Below are positions 47,223 to 57,048 of a DNA stretch of 62,680 nucleotides, in pieces. Source of the DNA: Aeriscardovia aeriphila (GTDB lineage Bacteria > Actinomycetota > Actinomycetes > Actinomycetales > Bifidobacteriaceae); assembly GCA_949290445.1 (NCBI GenBank), contig CASERW010000005.1, forward strand, positions 1 to 62,680. The letters run 5' to 3'. The notes under the pieces are model-generated. The model did no database searches and was not told the DNA's origin. It worked only from the letters and a program-made list of their open reading frames with translations. Position numbers and translations under genes: made by a program. Numbering within the stretch: the first letter of the stretch is position 1; each line of letters begins with the position of its first letter.

Positions 47223-50006
47223 ATGTTCGAACGGTTTACTGACCGAGCTCGCCGAGTGATCGTCTTGGCGCAGTCCGAAGCACGTAGCCTTCATCACAAC
47301 TACATCGGCACCGAGCACCTCCTGCTTGGCCTGGTGAAGGAAAGTGACGGAGTTGCTGCTAAGGCGCTGTCCTTGCACGGCGTGAATCCGGAAGGCGTTC
47401 GCCAGCAGATTGTTGCCATGATCGGCGAGGGAACTGCAAGTGAAGACGGACACATCCCCTTCACTCCTCACGCTCGCCAAGTGTTGGAATTGAGCTTGAG
47501 GGAAGCTCTGCAGCTGGGTCACAACTACATTGGCACAGAGCACATTCTTCTGGGCCTTATTCGCGAAGGCGAAGGCGTGGGCCCACAAGTTCTGGCCAAG
47601 ATGGACGTCGATTTGAGCGAGTTGCGCTCGACCGTTATCAAGCTTATTCGTGGTAATAATGAAGACCAAAGCCAAGAGGAGAAGGACCGTGCAGCTTTGG
47701 CTGGCGGTGTTACCCCGAAGGCACAGCAGACTGGCTCCACTTTGCTCAACCAGTTTGGCCGTAACCTCACCGCCCTGGCAGCAGAAGGCAAGCTTGACCC
47801 TGTGGTGGGCCGTAGCACGGAAATTCTGCGCGTGATGACGGTGTTGTCGCGTCGTACCAAGAACAACCCTGTGCTCATCGGCGACCCAGGCGTGGGTAAG
47901 ACTGCTGTTGTTGAAGGCTTGGCTCAGAAGATTGTTAATCAAGATGTGCCAGAAACCTTGAAGGGCAAGCAGATTTACACCCTGGATTTGGGTTCTGTCG
48001 TTTCCGGTACTCGCTACCGCGGCGACTTCGAAGAGAAGCTCAAGAAGGTTGTCAAGGAAGTTCAAACCCGCGGCAACATCATCCTCTTCATCGATGAGAT
48101 CCACCAGATTGTGGGCGCAGGCTCCTCTGAGGGTGGCTCTATGGGCGCCGGCGACTTGCTTAAGCCAGCTTTGGCTCGTGGCGAGCTGCAGACTATCGGC
48201 GCTACGACGACGGATGAATACCGTAAGTACATCGAAAAGGATGCGGCTTTGGAGCGCCGCTTCCAGCCGATCGATGTCAAGGAGCCTTCGGTTGCTGACA
48301 CGGTGGAAATCTTGCAAGGTTTGAAGTCTCGCTATGAGAACCACCATCGCGTGAGCTACACCAACGCTGCTTTGCAGGCAGCCGCTGAGCTGTCGGCACG
48401 CTATATTCAGGATCGTAAGCTTCCTGATAAGGCTATTGACATGATCGATGAGGCTGGTGCTCGTCTTCGCATTCGCCGCCTTACCGCGCCGCCAGAGCTC
48501 AAGCAGCTAGATAAGGAGCTCGCGGAGGTTCAGGCCAAGAAGCAGAAGGCTGTTGAAGCTCAAGACTTCGAGACGGCTGCCGACTTGCGTGACCGTGAGG
48601 ATAAGCTCACCAAGCAGCGTAAGGAAAAGGAAGAATCGTGGCGTAAGGGCGAGGATAACCAGGAAATGGTTGTCACCGACCAGATCATCGCCGAGGTCGT
48701 CTCCGATGCCACCGGCATTCCTGTCAACAAGCTGACCGAGCAGGAAGCTCACAAGCTGATGAATATGGAGAAGGTTCTCCATGAGCGCGTGATTGGCCAG
48801 GATGAAGCCATTTCGGCCATTTCGCGTTCTATTCGTCGTGCTCGCGTGGGCTTGAAGGATCCAAACCGTCCAACGGGTTCGTTCATCTTCGCCGGCCCAA
48901 CCGGTGTGGGTAAGACGGAGCTCGCCAAGGCATTGGCACAGTTCCTCTTCAACGATGAGAACGCGCTGATCCGTGTGGATATGTCCGAATTTGGCGAGAA
49001 GTACTCGGCCTCCCGTCTCTTCGGTGCACCTCCGGGATATGTCGGTTACGACGAGGGCGGCGAGCTGACCGAAAAGGTGCGTCGTCGTCCGTTCTCCGTC
49101 ATCCTCTTCGACGAGATCGAGAAGGCACATCCAGACATCTTCAACTCGCTGTTGCAGGTGTTGGATGATGGCCGCCTGACGGATGGCCAGGGCAGGACCG
49201 TGGACTTCAAGAACACGATCATCATCATGACCACCAACATCGGTACGGCCAACATCACCCAGTCGCAGAACACTGGTTTCGCTTTGCAAAACAGCGTGGA
49301 GCGCGACTACAGGAATATGCGTGCCCAGGTGGTGACTGACCTCAAGCAGAACTTCCGCCCAGAGTTCTTGAACCGCCTGGATGACATCATCGTCTTCCAA
49401 CAGCTGTCCAAGGATCAGGTGCGCCAGATCGTCGACTTGCAGATCGAAGGCCTCAACAAGCGCATGTTCGCTCGCAACATGGCTGTCGAACTCACCGATG
49501 CAGCGAAGGACTTGCTCACCACTCGTGGCTTCGACCCAGCAATGGGCGCTCGTCCACTGCGCCGCGTGATCCAGTCCGACATTGAGGATGCCATTTCCGA
49601 GCGCATCCTGATGGAAGATTTGCACGACCGTGAAGCTGTTCTCGTGGGCGTGGATGGGCAAGGCGATGCCGCAGACTTCACCTTCACCGGCCAGCCGCTC
49701 AACGAGGACGAGAAGAGTGCCATTGAGAAGGCAAACGAGCAGCCTGAGAAGACTCTCGACATCATTTCGGTGGACCCACCGAAGAATGCTGAGGATTCGA
49801 ATAACTCGGGCTCCTCTCAGAACTCGGATGGTGGTTCTTCACAGTCCGGTGCTCAGCTGCGTACCGTCGATGATGGACCAGCGCAGCAGCCAGCCCACTC
49901 CTCTGATGATGCAGAATCTGGGCAGGCTGATGGTTCGCAGAATGAGGATGGTCAGAGCGGCCACGGTGCTGACAGCTCCTCGGACGGCGATGTAAGTTCA
50001 CTGTGA
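47223..50006 (+). CDS. clpC: ATP-dependent Clp protease ATPase subunit ClpC
   Basis: A 927-residue AAA+ unfoldase. The N-terminal Clp repeats ([17 protein letters not shown]...) are followed by the first ATPase domain ([24 protein letters not shown]-type Walker B), the UVR-like coiled coil ([16 protein letters not shown]), and the second ATPase domain ([25 protein letters not shown]). NTGFALQ holds the place of the ClpP-docking LGF loop, with GF kept. The last 90 residues are Ser, Asp and Gln-rich, a low-complexity tail beyond the usual end. No clpP is nearby. ATG 47223 follows GGAAGGAAA. Confidence 0.97.
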   Translation: MFERFTDRARRVIVLAQSEARSLHHNYIGTEHLLLGLVKESDGVAAKALSLHGVNPEGVRQQIVAMIGEGTASEDGHIPFTPHARQVLELSLREALQLGHNYIGTEHILLGLIREGEGVGPQVLAKMDVDLSELRSTVIKLIRGNNEDQSQEEKDRAALAGGVTPKAQQTGSTLLNQFGRNLTALAAEGKLDPVVGRSTEILRVMTVLSRRTKNNPVLIGDPGVGKTAVVEGLAQKIVNQDVPETLKGKQIYTLDLGSVVSGTRYRGDFEEKLKKVVKEVQTRGNIILFIDEIHQIVGAGSSEGGSMGAGDLLKPALARGELQTIGATTTDEYRKYIEKDAALERRFQPIDVKEPSVADTVEILQGLKSRYENHHRVSYTNAALQAAAELSARYIQDRKLPDKAIDMIDEAGARLRIRRLTAPPELKQLDKELAEVQAKKQKAVEAQDFETAADLRDREDKLTKQRKEKEESWRKGEDNQEMVVTDQIIAEVVSDATGIPVNKLTEQEAHKLMNMEKVLHERVIGQDEAISAISRSIRRARVGLKDPNRPTGSFIFAGPTGVGKTELAKALAQFLFNDENALIRVDMSEFGEKYSASRLFGAPPGYVGYDEGGELTEKVRRRPFSVILFDEIEKAHPDIFNSLLQVLDDGRLTDGQGRTVDFKNTIIIMTTNIGTANITQSQNTGFALQNSVERDYRNMRAQVVTDLKQNFRPEFLNRLDDIIVFQQLSKDQVRQIVDLQIEGLNKRMFARNMAVELTDAAKDLLTTRGFDPAMGARPLRRVIQSDIEDAISERILMEDLHDREAVLVGVDGQGDAADFTFTGQPLNEDEKSAIEKANEQPEKTLDIISVDPPKNAEDSNNSGSSQNSDGGSSQSGAQLRTVDDGPAQQPAHSSDDAESGQADGSQNEDGQSGHGADSSSDGDVSSL

Positions 50007-50049
50007 TGTGAATTCGCTGTGATGTGAGCAGCGGCTGCAATCGCAACGT

Positions 50050-50081
50050 AAGGGTGCTTCCGCAAGGGAGCACCCTTTGTC
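50050..50081 (+). terminator. clpC terminator
   Basis: AAGGGTGCTTCC with GGGAGCACCCTT and a GCAA tetraloop, then a short T run. The 339-base gap to the MFS gene also holds two GCGCGGCCGCC words near 50150-50175 and one TGATAATCT motif (50213); I see no gene there. Confidence 0.88.
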
Positions 50082-50345
50082 GTGCAACTAAACGGCCCGT
50101 TGTCTAGGCTTAAGCGTGGTCCAATCCACAGAGTCGTTGGCTGCGCGGCCGCCACCCCGCAGCGCGGCCGCCGCAAACGTGAGCGCCTGATATCGCGTTA
50201 TTGATAATCTAGGCAAATTCCCTTCGTTTTTTCTCTCTCAGCGTCGAAAGTTGGGAATACGTTGTGTGCTGTTTCATAATTGCTGTGGCAATGCCCACTG
50301 CTGAGGAATCGAAGAAGCCCTTAGCAATAACAGATTGAGAGAGAA

Positions 50346-51908
50346 ATGTCGGACGAAAGTCACGAGAGCTCAACTCTCCTGAAGTCGCAGAAGACTTCAG
50401 AAGCAGCTCGCACCAATTCCAGTAACGAACAACAGCTCAGTTCGGGTAAAGAACAGCAACAGCACAATTCCAATGAACAACAGCAACAGCCAGCAACCGT
50501 AGTGAAAAATGTCGGGGGAGTGCTCGCCCTCTTCATGCTGGCCGCCTTCTTCCTCTCCTTTAATGAAACCCTGCTTTCCGTGGCGAACAACCAAGTGATG
50601 GCTGAATGGAAGCTTGACTTGCAAACAGTGCAGTGGACCATGACGGCCTTCATTGCAGCAATGGCAATCTCTGTTCCTATTTCCGCCTTTATTGTGCGCC
50701 GCACCTCAACGCGCACCCTGTTCTTGAGCTCTCTCGCCCTCGTGGTGGTCGGCCTTGTCGTCGACGCCATCAGCCCGAATTTCGGTGTGCTGATCGCAGG
50801 ACGCGTGCTGGAAGGCTTTGCCGGAGGCTTGATCCCAACGATGCTCTTCTCCGTGGCCTTGAAGATTACCAAGCCGGCTCGTCATGGTCTGATCACCGCT
50901 CTATGCGGCGTGATGATGGGCTTGGGCCCGAGCTTCGCCCCACTCTTCGCCGGAATTATGCTTGACCGCGGCTTCAATTGGCATGTTCTCTTTATTGTTC
51001 CTGCCGTATGTGTGGCGATTCTCTTCCTCGTCGCCCTCGCCGTTGTCCCTGACGTCTCCGAACACCGCGGTGCGAAAGTCGATTGGCTTTCTGCAGTACT
51101 GGGCTCTGTCGGCTTCCTGATCTTCATTTTCGGCATCAATATGCTGGGTTCGGCTCTCACCGCCTGGCAATCTTGGCTCACTTTTGTGGTGGGCCTGGTG
51201 CTGCTGGTTTTCGCCGGTCGTCGCCAGTTCTGGCTGGAAAGCAAGGACGCGCAAGCCAAGGGTTACAAGCCGATTATCGCCCTGTCTCTGCTGAAGAGCA
51301 CGCCGATGGTCTCGGGCATTGTGCTGCTCATGCTGCTCATGATTGTCAACATCGACCTCACCTCCGTCTTCCCGATGGCTATGCAGCAGGGCCTCAAGCT
51401 CACGGCAACCGTCAACTCGCTGTTGATGATGGTCCCACTCGTCCTCTCGCAGCTTTTCGCCGTCTGGGCTGGTCACCTCTTCGACCGTATGGGCGCAACG
51501 GTGACCGTGGTGGGCGGCCTGGTGCTCGTGTCGCTGGGCTACTTGCTCTTCGCCATCGTGGGCAAGAATGCCACCCTGGTACTCATGTTTGTCGGCGCGC
51601 TGCTGGCCTTCTGCGGTGTGGCATGCGCTAACCCGACCATTGAGGCGCGCATGTATTCGCTGGTTCCTGCTGAGTCGGTGCCGGACGTCTCTTCGGCTAT
51701 TCAAACTTCGATGCAGGTTGCTGGCTCGCTTTCCGGCACGATCGCGATGGCCTTGTACGCCAATGCTTTGGCGAAGTTCAGCGCTCATCCTGCTCCTGCT
51801 GATAATCTTTCGGCATTTGCTAGCCACTCGCTGGTACTCGCCATCGTCTTCTTGCTGGGCGTTATTGTGGCTTGGCTGATGGTGCGCGAGCCTCGCCAGG
51901 AAGCTTAA
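50346..51908 (+). CDS. major facilitator superfamily exporter (DHA2 type)
   Basis: A 520-residue membrane transporter with about 14 predicted helices, of the EmrB/QacA drug:proton antiporter group. The N-terminal 55 residues are hydrophilic and Gln/Ser-rich. The motif GRVLEGFAGGLIP in helix 4-5 and the ALCGVMMGLGPSFAPLFAG segment with antiporter motif C character support export. The substrate is not known. AGAGAG precedes ATG 50346. Two motif copies (51272, 51801) lie inside, and another (51925) lies between its stop and its terminator. Confidence 0.88.
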   Translation: MSDESHESSTLLKSQKTSEAARTNSSNEQQLSSGKEQQQHNSNEQQQQPATVVKNVGGVLALFMLAAFFLSFNETLLSVANNQVMAEWKLDLQTVQWTMTAFIAAMAISVPISAFIVRRTSTRTLFLSSLALVVVGLVVDAISPNFGVLIAGRVLEGFAGGLIPTMLFSVALKITKPARHGLITALCGVMMGLGPSFAPLFAGIMLDRGFNWHVLFIVPAVCVAILFLVALAVVPDVSEHRGAKVDWLSAVLGSVGFLIFIFGINMLGSALTAWQSWLTFVVGLVLLVFAGRRQFWLESKDAQAKGYKPIIALSLLKSTPMVSGIVLLMLLMIVNIDLTSVFPMAMQQGLKLTATVNSLLMMVPLVLSQLFAVWAGHLFDRMGATVTVVGGLVLVSLGYLLFAIVGKNATLVLMFVGALLAFCGVACANPTIEARMYSLVPAESVPDVSSAIQTSMQVAGSLSGTIAMALYANALAKFSAHPAPADNLSAFASHSLVLAIVFLLGVIVAWLMVREPRQEA

Positions 51909-51934
51909 GCTCAAAGGTTCTTGAGATTATCACT

Positions 51935-51964
51935 ACGGGATGGTTTCGGCCATCCCGTTTTTGT
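51935..51964 (+). terminator. MFS gene terminator
   Basis: ACGGGATGG and CCATCCCGT pair around TTTCGG, then a T run. The minus-oriented TGATAATCT motif ends three bases before the stem, as at the rpoBC terminator. Confidence 0.9.
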
Positions 51965-52014
51965 TACCAGCAGCCTGGTGCCAGAACTCAGCTAGTGCGA
52001 GTAGGGTAGAGGCT

Positions 52015-53136
52015 ATGCAGAAACTGGCAATTGTCATCGTGACTTTCAAACGTCAAGAGCTCTTGCGCACGCTTTTTGATTCCATCCTGGAATCGAGCAT
52101 GGCTCCTTGGCGCATCGTGATTACCGACAATGAAAATAGCGACGCCACTCGCTCCATCGTCGACACATTCCGCTCTCAGGTTCGCGACAAGTGGGGCGAC
52201 ACCGAGGCGGATAACTGGAACAACACCTCTCGCGTGGTCTTCCAGCAGATGACGGGTAATGTTGGCGGTTCTGGCGGTTTCGCAGCCGGCACGCGCACGG
52301 CCTACGAGTTGGGTGCGCAGTGGTTTTGGCTGATGGATGACGATGTTGCCATCCTTCCCGACGGTATGGAAAAGCTCTCGGTTTGGGCTGATAAGGGTTA
52401 CCCAGTCATCCAGGGCCAGCGCAGGAATTTTGACGGTAAGCCTTTCTACTGGCAGTATCACTTCCTGACGAGCTTGGGCATTCCAGACCCTATCGCTCCG
52501 TCGGCGTTTGAGAACAAGCCGTACCGTGTGATGAATACCGCTTGCTTTGAGGGCGGCCTGTTTTCGCGCGAGATTATCAGCAAGATTGGCTTCCCGGACC
52601 CGCGTTTCTTCATCTACTGGGATGACACGATGTACGGTTACCTCGCTTCGACGTTGTGCAACCCGATTTTGATCCCGGATTTCGTGATGCGCCGCACTCG
52701 CACGCTCAACAACGTTCATTTGGGCACGGTGCGCAGGCTCAACTCTACTTCGGATATGACGCGCTATTACATCATGCGTAACCGCGGCTTTATGGCTCGT
52801 TATTTCATGGTCCATGGAGATTATCACCCTGCTGCATTCGCCTTCGGAACTGCTCTCACCTTTGCCAAAGAGGTGATTCGCATCGCTGCTGTGGACAGGC
52901 ATTTCAAGACGGGCCTTCCTGCACTGGTGCGTGGTTGGCGTGATTCTCATGCAATTTTCCACGATTCTTCTTGGCAGCCGATGCCGGCGCTTGAGGAAAA
53001 CGCGGTTCAGCCTGGTTTTGACCGTTTGACAATGGCTGAGGGCTCGCACCCGTGGGGCACGGTGAATAAGGCCGGTGCTGACGCTGACAGTGCGACTGGT
53101 GGTTCTGACGAGGACAGTTCAGCGGGCGAGGAGTAA
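52015..53136 (+). CDS. family 2 glycosyltransferase
   Basis: A 373-residue GT-A glycosyltransferase. IVIVTFKRQELL starts the nucleotide-binding fold, NVGGSGGFAAGTRTA and WFWLMDDDVAIL contain the metal-binding DDD, and FFIYWDDTMYGYL holds a probable catalytic acid. It resembles GlfT-like galactofuranosyl and rhamnosyl transferases that build cell-wall glycans. The C-terminal 25 residues are acidic. ATG 52015 is preceded by AGAGG; an open frame runs upstream to 51940 through the terminator and is not used. Two minus-oriented motifs lie inside (52572, 52819). Confidence 0.88.
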   Translation: MQKLAIVIVTFKRQELLRTLFDSILESSMAPWRIVITDNENSDATRSIVDTFRSQVRDKWGDTEADNWNNTSRVVFQQMTGNVGGSGGFAAGTRTAYELGAQWFWLMDDDVAILPDGMEKLSVWADKGYPVIQGQRRNFDGKPFYWQYHFLTSLGIPDPIAPSAFENKPYRVMNTACFEGGLFSREIISKIGFPDPRFFIYWDDTMYGYLASTLCNPILIPDFVMRRTRTLNNVHLGTVRRLNSTSDMTRYYIMRNRGFMARYFMVHGDYHPAAFAFGTALTFAKEVIRIAAVDRHFKTGLPALVRGWRDSHAIFHDSSWQPMPALEENAVQPGFDRLTMAEGSHPWGTVNKAGADADSATGGSDEDSSAGEE

Positions 53137-53262
53137 GCGCTAGCCTTCCTTCACTGCGCTGATAATCTCAAAAAGAAATGTGTGAGAAACACGTGTCTGG
53201 CATTTTGGGGGTACATTGGTAGCAGTGGCAATTCGCCGCGCAAGCTCAACGGAGGAGGAAAA

Positions 53263-54159
53263 ATGATTCCTACGGCTCAGGCTTTCGGAATCGACATCGG
53301 TGGTTCGGGTATCAAGGGCGCACCCGTCGACCTGAATGCGGGACGCTTCGCGCAAGATCGACTGAGGATTCCCACTCCGCAGCCGGGTACCCCAGATGCC
53401 GTTGCGGAAGTAGTGAAGGAAATTCTCGACCACTTCGAAGTCGAAGATGGCACCCCAATCGGCGTTGCATTCCCAGCACCTGTCAAGCCAGGTAAGACCT
53501 TGGACTTCATGGCAAACCTCGACCAGGGTTGGGTTGGTCTCGACGTCGCTCGCTTCTTGTCCACCAAGACCGGCCGCACGATCCACGTGGTCAACGACGC
53601 TGATGCAGCAGGATTAGCAGAAGTGCATTATGGTGCTGCTCAGAATGTTCCTGGCCTCGTGATCGCCACGACTTTGGGCACCGGCATTGGTACTGCTCTC
53701 ATTGTTGACGGCGTGTTGGTGCCAAACACTGAGCTGGGCCACCTGGACCTCGAAGGCAAGGACGCTGAGCATTACGCTTCGGATGGTGCTCGCTCGCGTA
53801 AGGACCTTAACTGGAAGAAGTGGGGCAAGCGTTTGACGAAGTACTATCGCTTGCTCGAAAAGTACTTCAATCCTGATCTGTTCGTTGTAGGCGGCGGCGT
53901 GTCGAAGAAGTCGGAGAAGTTCTTCCCGTATATCGATGTCACCACTCCTATGGTTCCTGCCAAGCTACTCAATGACGCTGGCATCGTGGGTTCCGCCTAC
54001 TATGCAGCTCACCAGCTCGAGCTGGAGGAGAAGGCTCAGGCTCATGCTGAGGTTGCCAGCAAGGAAGAGGAAAAGTATCCTGCTTCCGCAGCTGTGCCGA
54101 GCAAGCCAGTAGCGGAGGGTGAAGCTTTGCCGGAGGATACGGCAATCCTTCCTGCCTGA
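53263..54159 (+). CDS. ppgK: polyphosphate glucokinase
   Basis: A 298-residue ROK-type glucokinase that uses polyphosphate and often ATP to phosphorylate glucose. [16 protein letters not shown] is the phosphate-binding site, [12 protein letters not shown] carries the catalytic Asp, [15 protein letters not shown] and the [17 protein letters not shown] motif are typical of PpgK. The C-terminal 45 residues are Ala/Glu/Pro-rich and beyond the usual end. GGAGGAGG precedes ATG 53263; an upstream open frame is not supported. Promoter not clear. Confidence 0.95.
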   Translation: MIPTAQAFGIDIGGSGIKGAPVDLNAGRFAQDRLRIPTPQPGTPDAVAEVVKEILDHFEVEDGTPIGVAFPAPVKPGKTLDFMANLDQGWVGLDVARFLSTKTGRTIHVVNDADAAGLAEVHYGAAQNVPGLVIATTLGTGIGTALIVDGVLVPNTELGHLDLEGKDAEHYASDGARSRKDLNWKKWGKRLTKYYRLLEKYFNPDLFVVGGGVSKKSEKFFPYIDVTTPMVPAKLLNDAGIVGSAYYAAHQLELEEKAQAHAEVASKEEEKYPASAAVPSKPVAEGEALPEDTAILPA

Positions 54160-54182
54160 GCGCACTGAGCAATCGCCGTATA

Positions 54183-54220
54183 AGCCGCTGGAGAGATCCC
54201 TCTCTGGCGGCTTTTCTTTT
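54183..54220 (+). terminator. ppgK terminator
   Basis: A 13-pair hairpin (54183-54195 with 54200-54212, two G-T pairs), loop ATCC, then TTTTCTTTT. Confidence 0.93.
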
Positions 54221-54221
54221 C

Positions 54222-54330
54222 CGGTGATAATCTTCGCAGTGACATCGCGCCACCATGTCGCGGTGATAATCTTGCTGGCATTTTGTCGATAACTCCGACA
54301 CTGTTTCGCGGTACTAATCTCGCTGGCCAC
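54222..54330 (+). repeat. cluster of three TGATAATCT-type repeats
   Basis: CGGTGATAATCTT at 54223 and 54262 and CGGTACTAATCTC at 54309 lie in direct order, 39 and 48 bases apart. Similarity extends past the core (GCTGGC after the second and third copies). They fill most of the gap between ppgK and the aminotransferase gene. Confidence 0.8.
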
Positions 54331-54386
54331 TTCACCTGTGCTGGCGGGCGACTCTCTATACTGAGAAGGTCAGTAAAGGGGAGAAT

Positions 54387-55763
54387 ATGAGCGTTTATTT
54401 TTCATCGCGCGTAGATGTGAGCGAAGCCAACCCGATTATCGCCTTGCAAAGGAAGATGAAGGCTGAGGGCGTCGCGCTCCACCAGCTCAACGATTCCAAT
54501 CCGACGCATCATAATCTCACTCTCGCAGGATTACCACAAACCTATACAGCCGAGCCGCGCGGCCCTCGAGAGGCTCGCGTTGCTTTGGCCGAATTCCTTA
54601 CGAAACGTTTAGCGCATGGCGGTTTCGACAGCGATGTGGTGCGCGCAATCGCTGAAAAAAGCGTGAGCGAGAGCAACCGAAATACACAGCCTGATAATCT
54701 TGATAATCCTGATATTTCTGAGAATCTGGGGCATTCCGCGGCCTTAGTCGAGCCAGACCAGCTCTACCTCGCTTCTTCTACCTCGGAAGCTTATTCATGG
54801 CTGATGAAACTGCTATGCGACCCTGGTGACGCCGTGCTGTGCTCCACGCCAGGCTACCCGTTGATCTCCTCGCTGGGACGCCTGGAAAATGTGGAAGCAA
54901 TCACCTACCCTTTGCGCTATGACGGTTCGTGGGTGATCGATGTTCCTGAGGTCGAAAGGCTCGTTCGCGCCAGCCTTTCCCAGCAAACGGGCAATGACAG
55001 CGAACAGGAGCAGCAAACCTCCGCATTCGCCGCAGACAGTGAAGACATGGGCGATATTCCACCGATCCGCGCGCTGATTCTCATCAACCCCAATAACCCG
55101 AGTGGCTCCTACGTTCGCGAGGACGACTACGAGCAGCTCATTGACATCTGCCAGCGCTATGATCTTCCGCTCATCGTCGACGAAGTGTTCTTCGACTATG
55201 TGTTGAAGCCTCTCAACACCCCACACCGCATAGCGGGGGAGCAGCGAGTTCTCACTTTTGCACTTGATGGTTTTTCGAAGCTCCTCGCCGCTCCTCACGC
55301 CAAGGTGGGCTGGATTCAGGTTTCTGGCCCGGCCGCTGAGGTTGAGCGGGCTCACAAGCGCCTTGACGTGATTGCGGACGACTTCCTGCCGATGTCCTCG
55401 CTCATCGCTGAGCGTATTCCTGAATTGCTCATGCATGTGGGCGAGCAAGTGGAGCGGGTGAGTGCTCGCACGCATGCTAATCTGGAGCACCTCGAAAAGC
55501 TTCTTGCCACGAGCGAGACGGGAGTTGTCAGCCTGCTGCGCCCTGAGGGAGGCTGGAACGTGATTCTGCGCTTCCCCTCGGTGATCGACGAATCGGAGCT
55601 CGTCACGACGCTGATTTCGCGCCACCAGCTCACTGCCCAGCCAGGCTACTTCTTCGACATGCCATCCAACGGCTACCTGTGCATTTCGCTTTTGCCTGAG
55701 CCCGAGCTTTTCGACTCCAGCATTCGCACGCTTCTAGCCACCATTGATGAGCTGATTGCGTAA
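54387..55763 (+). CDS. PLP-dependent class I/II aminotransferase
   Basis: A 458-residue fold-type I aminotransferase. LINPNNPSGSYV, IVDEVFFDYV, and the PLP-lysine region DGFSKLLAAPHAKVGW are visible. Two inserts are unusual: about 45 residues near 90-130 (with PDNLDNPDISENLG) and about 25 residues near 205-230 (SEQEQQTSAFAAD). The first insert carries two adjacent TGATAATC motifs. A third lies near the start (54434 minus). Substrate unknown. It is monocistronic. Confidence 0.85.
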   Translation: MSVYFSSRVDVSEANPIIALQRKMKAEGVALHQLNDSNPTHHNLTLAGLPQTYTAEPRGPREARVALAEFLTKRLAHGGFDSDVVRAIAEKSVSESNRNTQPDNLDNPDISENLGHSAALVEPDQLYLASSTSEAYSWLMKLLCDPGDAVLCSTPGYPLISSLGRLENVEAITYPLRYDGSWVIDVPEVERLVRASLSQQTGNDSEQEQQTSAFAADSEDMGDIPPIRALILINPNNPSGSYVREDDYEQLIDICQRYDLPLIVDEVFFDYVLKPLNTPHRIAGEQRVLTFALDGFSKLLAAPHAKVGWIQVSGPAAEVERAHKRLDVIADDFLPMSSLIAERIPELLMHVGEQVERVSARTHANLEHLEKLLATSETGVVSLLRPEGGWNVILRFPSVIDESELVTTLISRHQLTAQPGYFFDMPSNGYLCISLLPEPELFDSSIRTLLATIDELIA

Positions 55764-55834
55764 AGGCTTGCATTTTGCGCGCTGATAATCTCAAGAGCTG
55801 CGAAGTGAGCTAAGCTCGAGTTAAGGAGGCGCGT

Positions 55835-56623
55835 ATGCAAGTCGATTCTGCTGTTCAAGGGGCTCTCTTTGGCCCTGAGGTTGAGGTTCGCCTTGCAAAA
55901 CCTGCCCAGCCTGGCCAAAGATTATCAGCCCGTGTAAGCCCTCCTACGGCTAGCATTTCCGCGCGCGCGGTTGCTGATCGCGCCGACCAGCCGGCGCTCT
56001 TGAGCCTCGAGGATGTGCCTGAGAGCGACGACTTTGCCGAGTATGCTAACGAGGTTGCCCAATTCGCGACTTTCCACCCTTCTGGCGCTCAGGGTGGGGC
56101 TCAATACGGTGACGTGGCCTTCGTTGACGATGACGACCGTTTTGCCTCCGAGCAGGATAAGTTGCAAGGCACGCTGTTTGCTGCGGCTGGCACTTCTGCA
56201 GCTGGTGATTCTGCGCTGGGCTCATCTGCGCTGGGCCCTGCGGTGCGGCGCGCTCGCTGGGTGCTCACATCTGAGGTTTTGGTGGCGGCAGCGCGTGGCC
56301 AGTTCGACTTCGATTTCCGTGTTGCTTTCCTCTTTTGGTCGAGGCTGGCGCAGCTGATCCGCTTGTCGCACGTCGCTTTGCCGCGTTTCGTCGCCGTTGA
56401 CCTTGCCACTCACGATTCGCCGTTGGGCCAGTGGGTGAGGAGCCTCCAGCTGTACTGGTCTTCTGAATTTAGCGCTCAAGATTTTCAGCACGGCATCTTC
56501 ATTCCGTCGGCCGATTCCACCTCTGCGGATGCTTCCGCCTCACCGCGCGCGATTGTTCTTGAGCGGCCTCATGATAATGAAGTGACCTTAGCTACCTTTA
56601 TGCATGAAGCAGGAGGCTTCTAA
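55835..56623 (+). CDS. unknown protein with two QxxLF words
   Basis: A 262-residue protein I cannot assign to a characterised family. The first half is polar and Ala/Ser-rich; it contains VQGALFGPE at the N-terminus and KLQGTLFAAAG near residue 110, both QxxLF words similar to beta-clamp-binding motifs. The second half (ARWVLTSEVLVAAARGQFDFDFRVAFLFW and LQLYWSSEFS) seems folded. AAGGAGG lies before the ATG. One minus-oriented motif (55920) lies in the N-terminal part, one plus motif (55784) just upstream. Confidence 0.6.
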   Translation: MQVDSAVQGALFGPEVEVRLAKPAQPGQRLSARVSPPTASISARAVADRADQPALLSLEDVPESDDFAEYANEVAQFATFHPSGAQGGAQYGDVAFVDDDDRFASEQDKLQGTLFAAAGTSAAGDSALGSSALGPAVRRARWVLTSEVLVAAARGQFDFDFRVAFLFWSRLAQLIRLSHVALPRFVAVDLATHDSPLGQWVRSLQLYWSSEFSAQDFQHGIFIPSADSTSADASASPRAIVLERPHDNEVTLATFMHEAGGF

Positions 56624-56722
56624 CTCTTCTTGCTTGTTGGCTTGTTAGACTCTCTGACGTTTTTATGTTTTCGTGTTTCTGGTGTTGCTCTAGTTTACGC
56701 GGAAAGGTGAGATACTGTAATG

Positions 56723-56743
56723 TACACTATTTTAGTGTATAAT
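56723..56743 (+). promoter_or_regulatory. promoter with palindromic operator of the small-gene pair
   Basis: TACACTA-TTT-TAGTGTA is a perfect palindrome (56723-56739) that overlaps the consensus -10 TATAAT (56738-56743). The -35 (CTGTAA, 17 bases upstream) is weak. This layout suggests control by a dimeric regulator. Confidence 0.65.
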
Positions 56744-56796
56744 ATGAGAGACATCTCTCCAAAGGCGAAGAGACCTCTTATGAAATGAGGTGCGAG

Positions 56797-57048
56797 ATGA
56801 AAGCAACGAAGGTTTCTTCTCCAGCGTTGGATGACAGTATTCCCTTTATTCAACGTCGTTTTCCAGACAAGTTTGATAGAAACTGGAGACCTTCAAAAGG
56901 GAATCCATGCGGTTATATTTGGGCTACTCGTGGAGTTGTTAATACTCTCCTTTGGAGTGCTGCAGGATTCCTTTCCGCCTCAGTTGCATGTGGAGCGGGA
57001 TCTGTTACTGGAACCATAATAAGTTATGCAGGTGTTGCAGTATGTTAA
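56797..57048 (+). CDS. small Cys-containing peptide, possible bacteriocin or RiPP precursor
   Basis: An 83-residue peptide. The first 35 residues are charged (SSPALDDSIPFIQRRFPDKF, then DRNW); the rest is small, hydrophobic and Gly/Ser/Ala-rich with cysteines at 38, 65 and 83, the last residue. This resembles precursor peptides: a polar leader and a hydrophobic core ending in Cys. There is no Gly-Gly cleavage site and no modification enzyme next to it. GAGGTG lies before ATG 56797 (an ATG 12 bases earlier is possible). Codon use (AGA, ATA, TTA) and low GC differ from the neighbours, indicating transfer. It could also be a small membrane protein with another role. Confidence 0.5.
   Translation: MKATKVSSPALDDSIPFIQRRFPDKFDRNWRPSKGNPCGYIWATRGVVNTLLWSAAGFLSASVACGAGSVTGTIISYAGVAVC

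Noticed and set aside
50147-50175. GCGCGGCCGCC direct repeat as a regulatory element
   Set aside because: Two GC-rich words without any further structure; too little to support a call.
56952-57041. Longer start for the small membrane protein
   Set aside because: The upstream part is an out-of-frame reading of the peptide gene and is Cys-rich without sense; the ATG at 57042 gives a plausible membrane protein.
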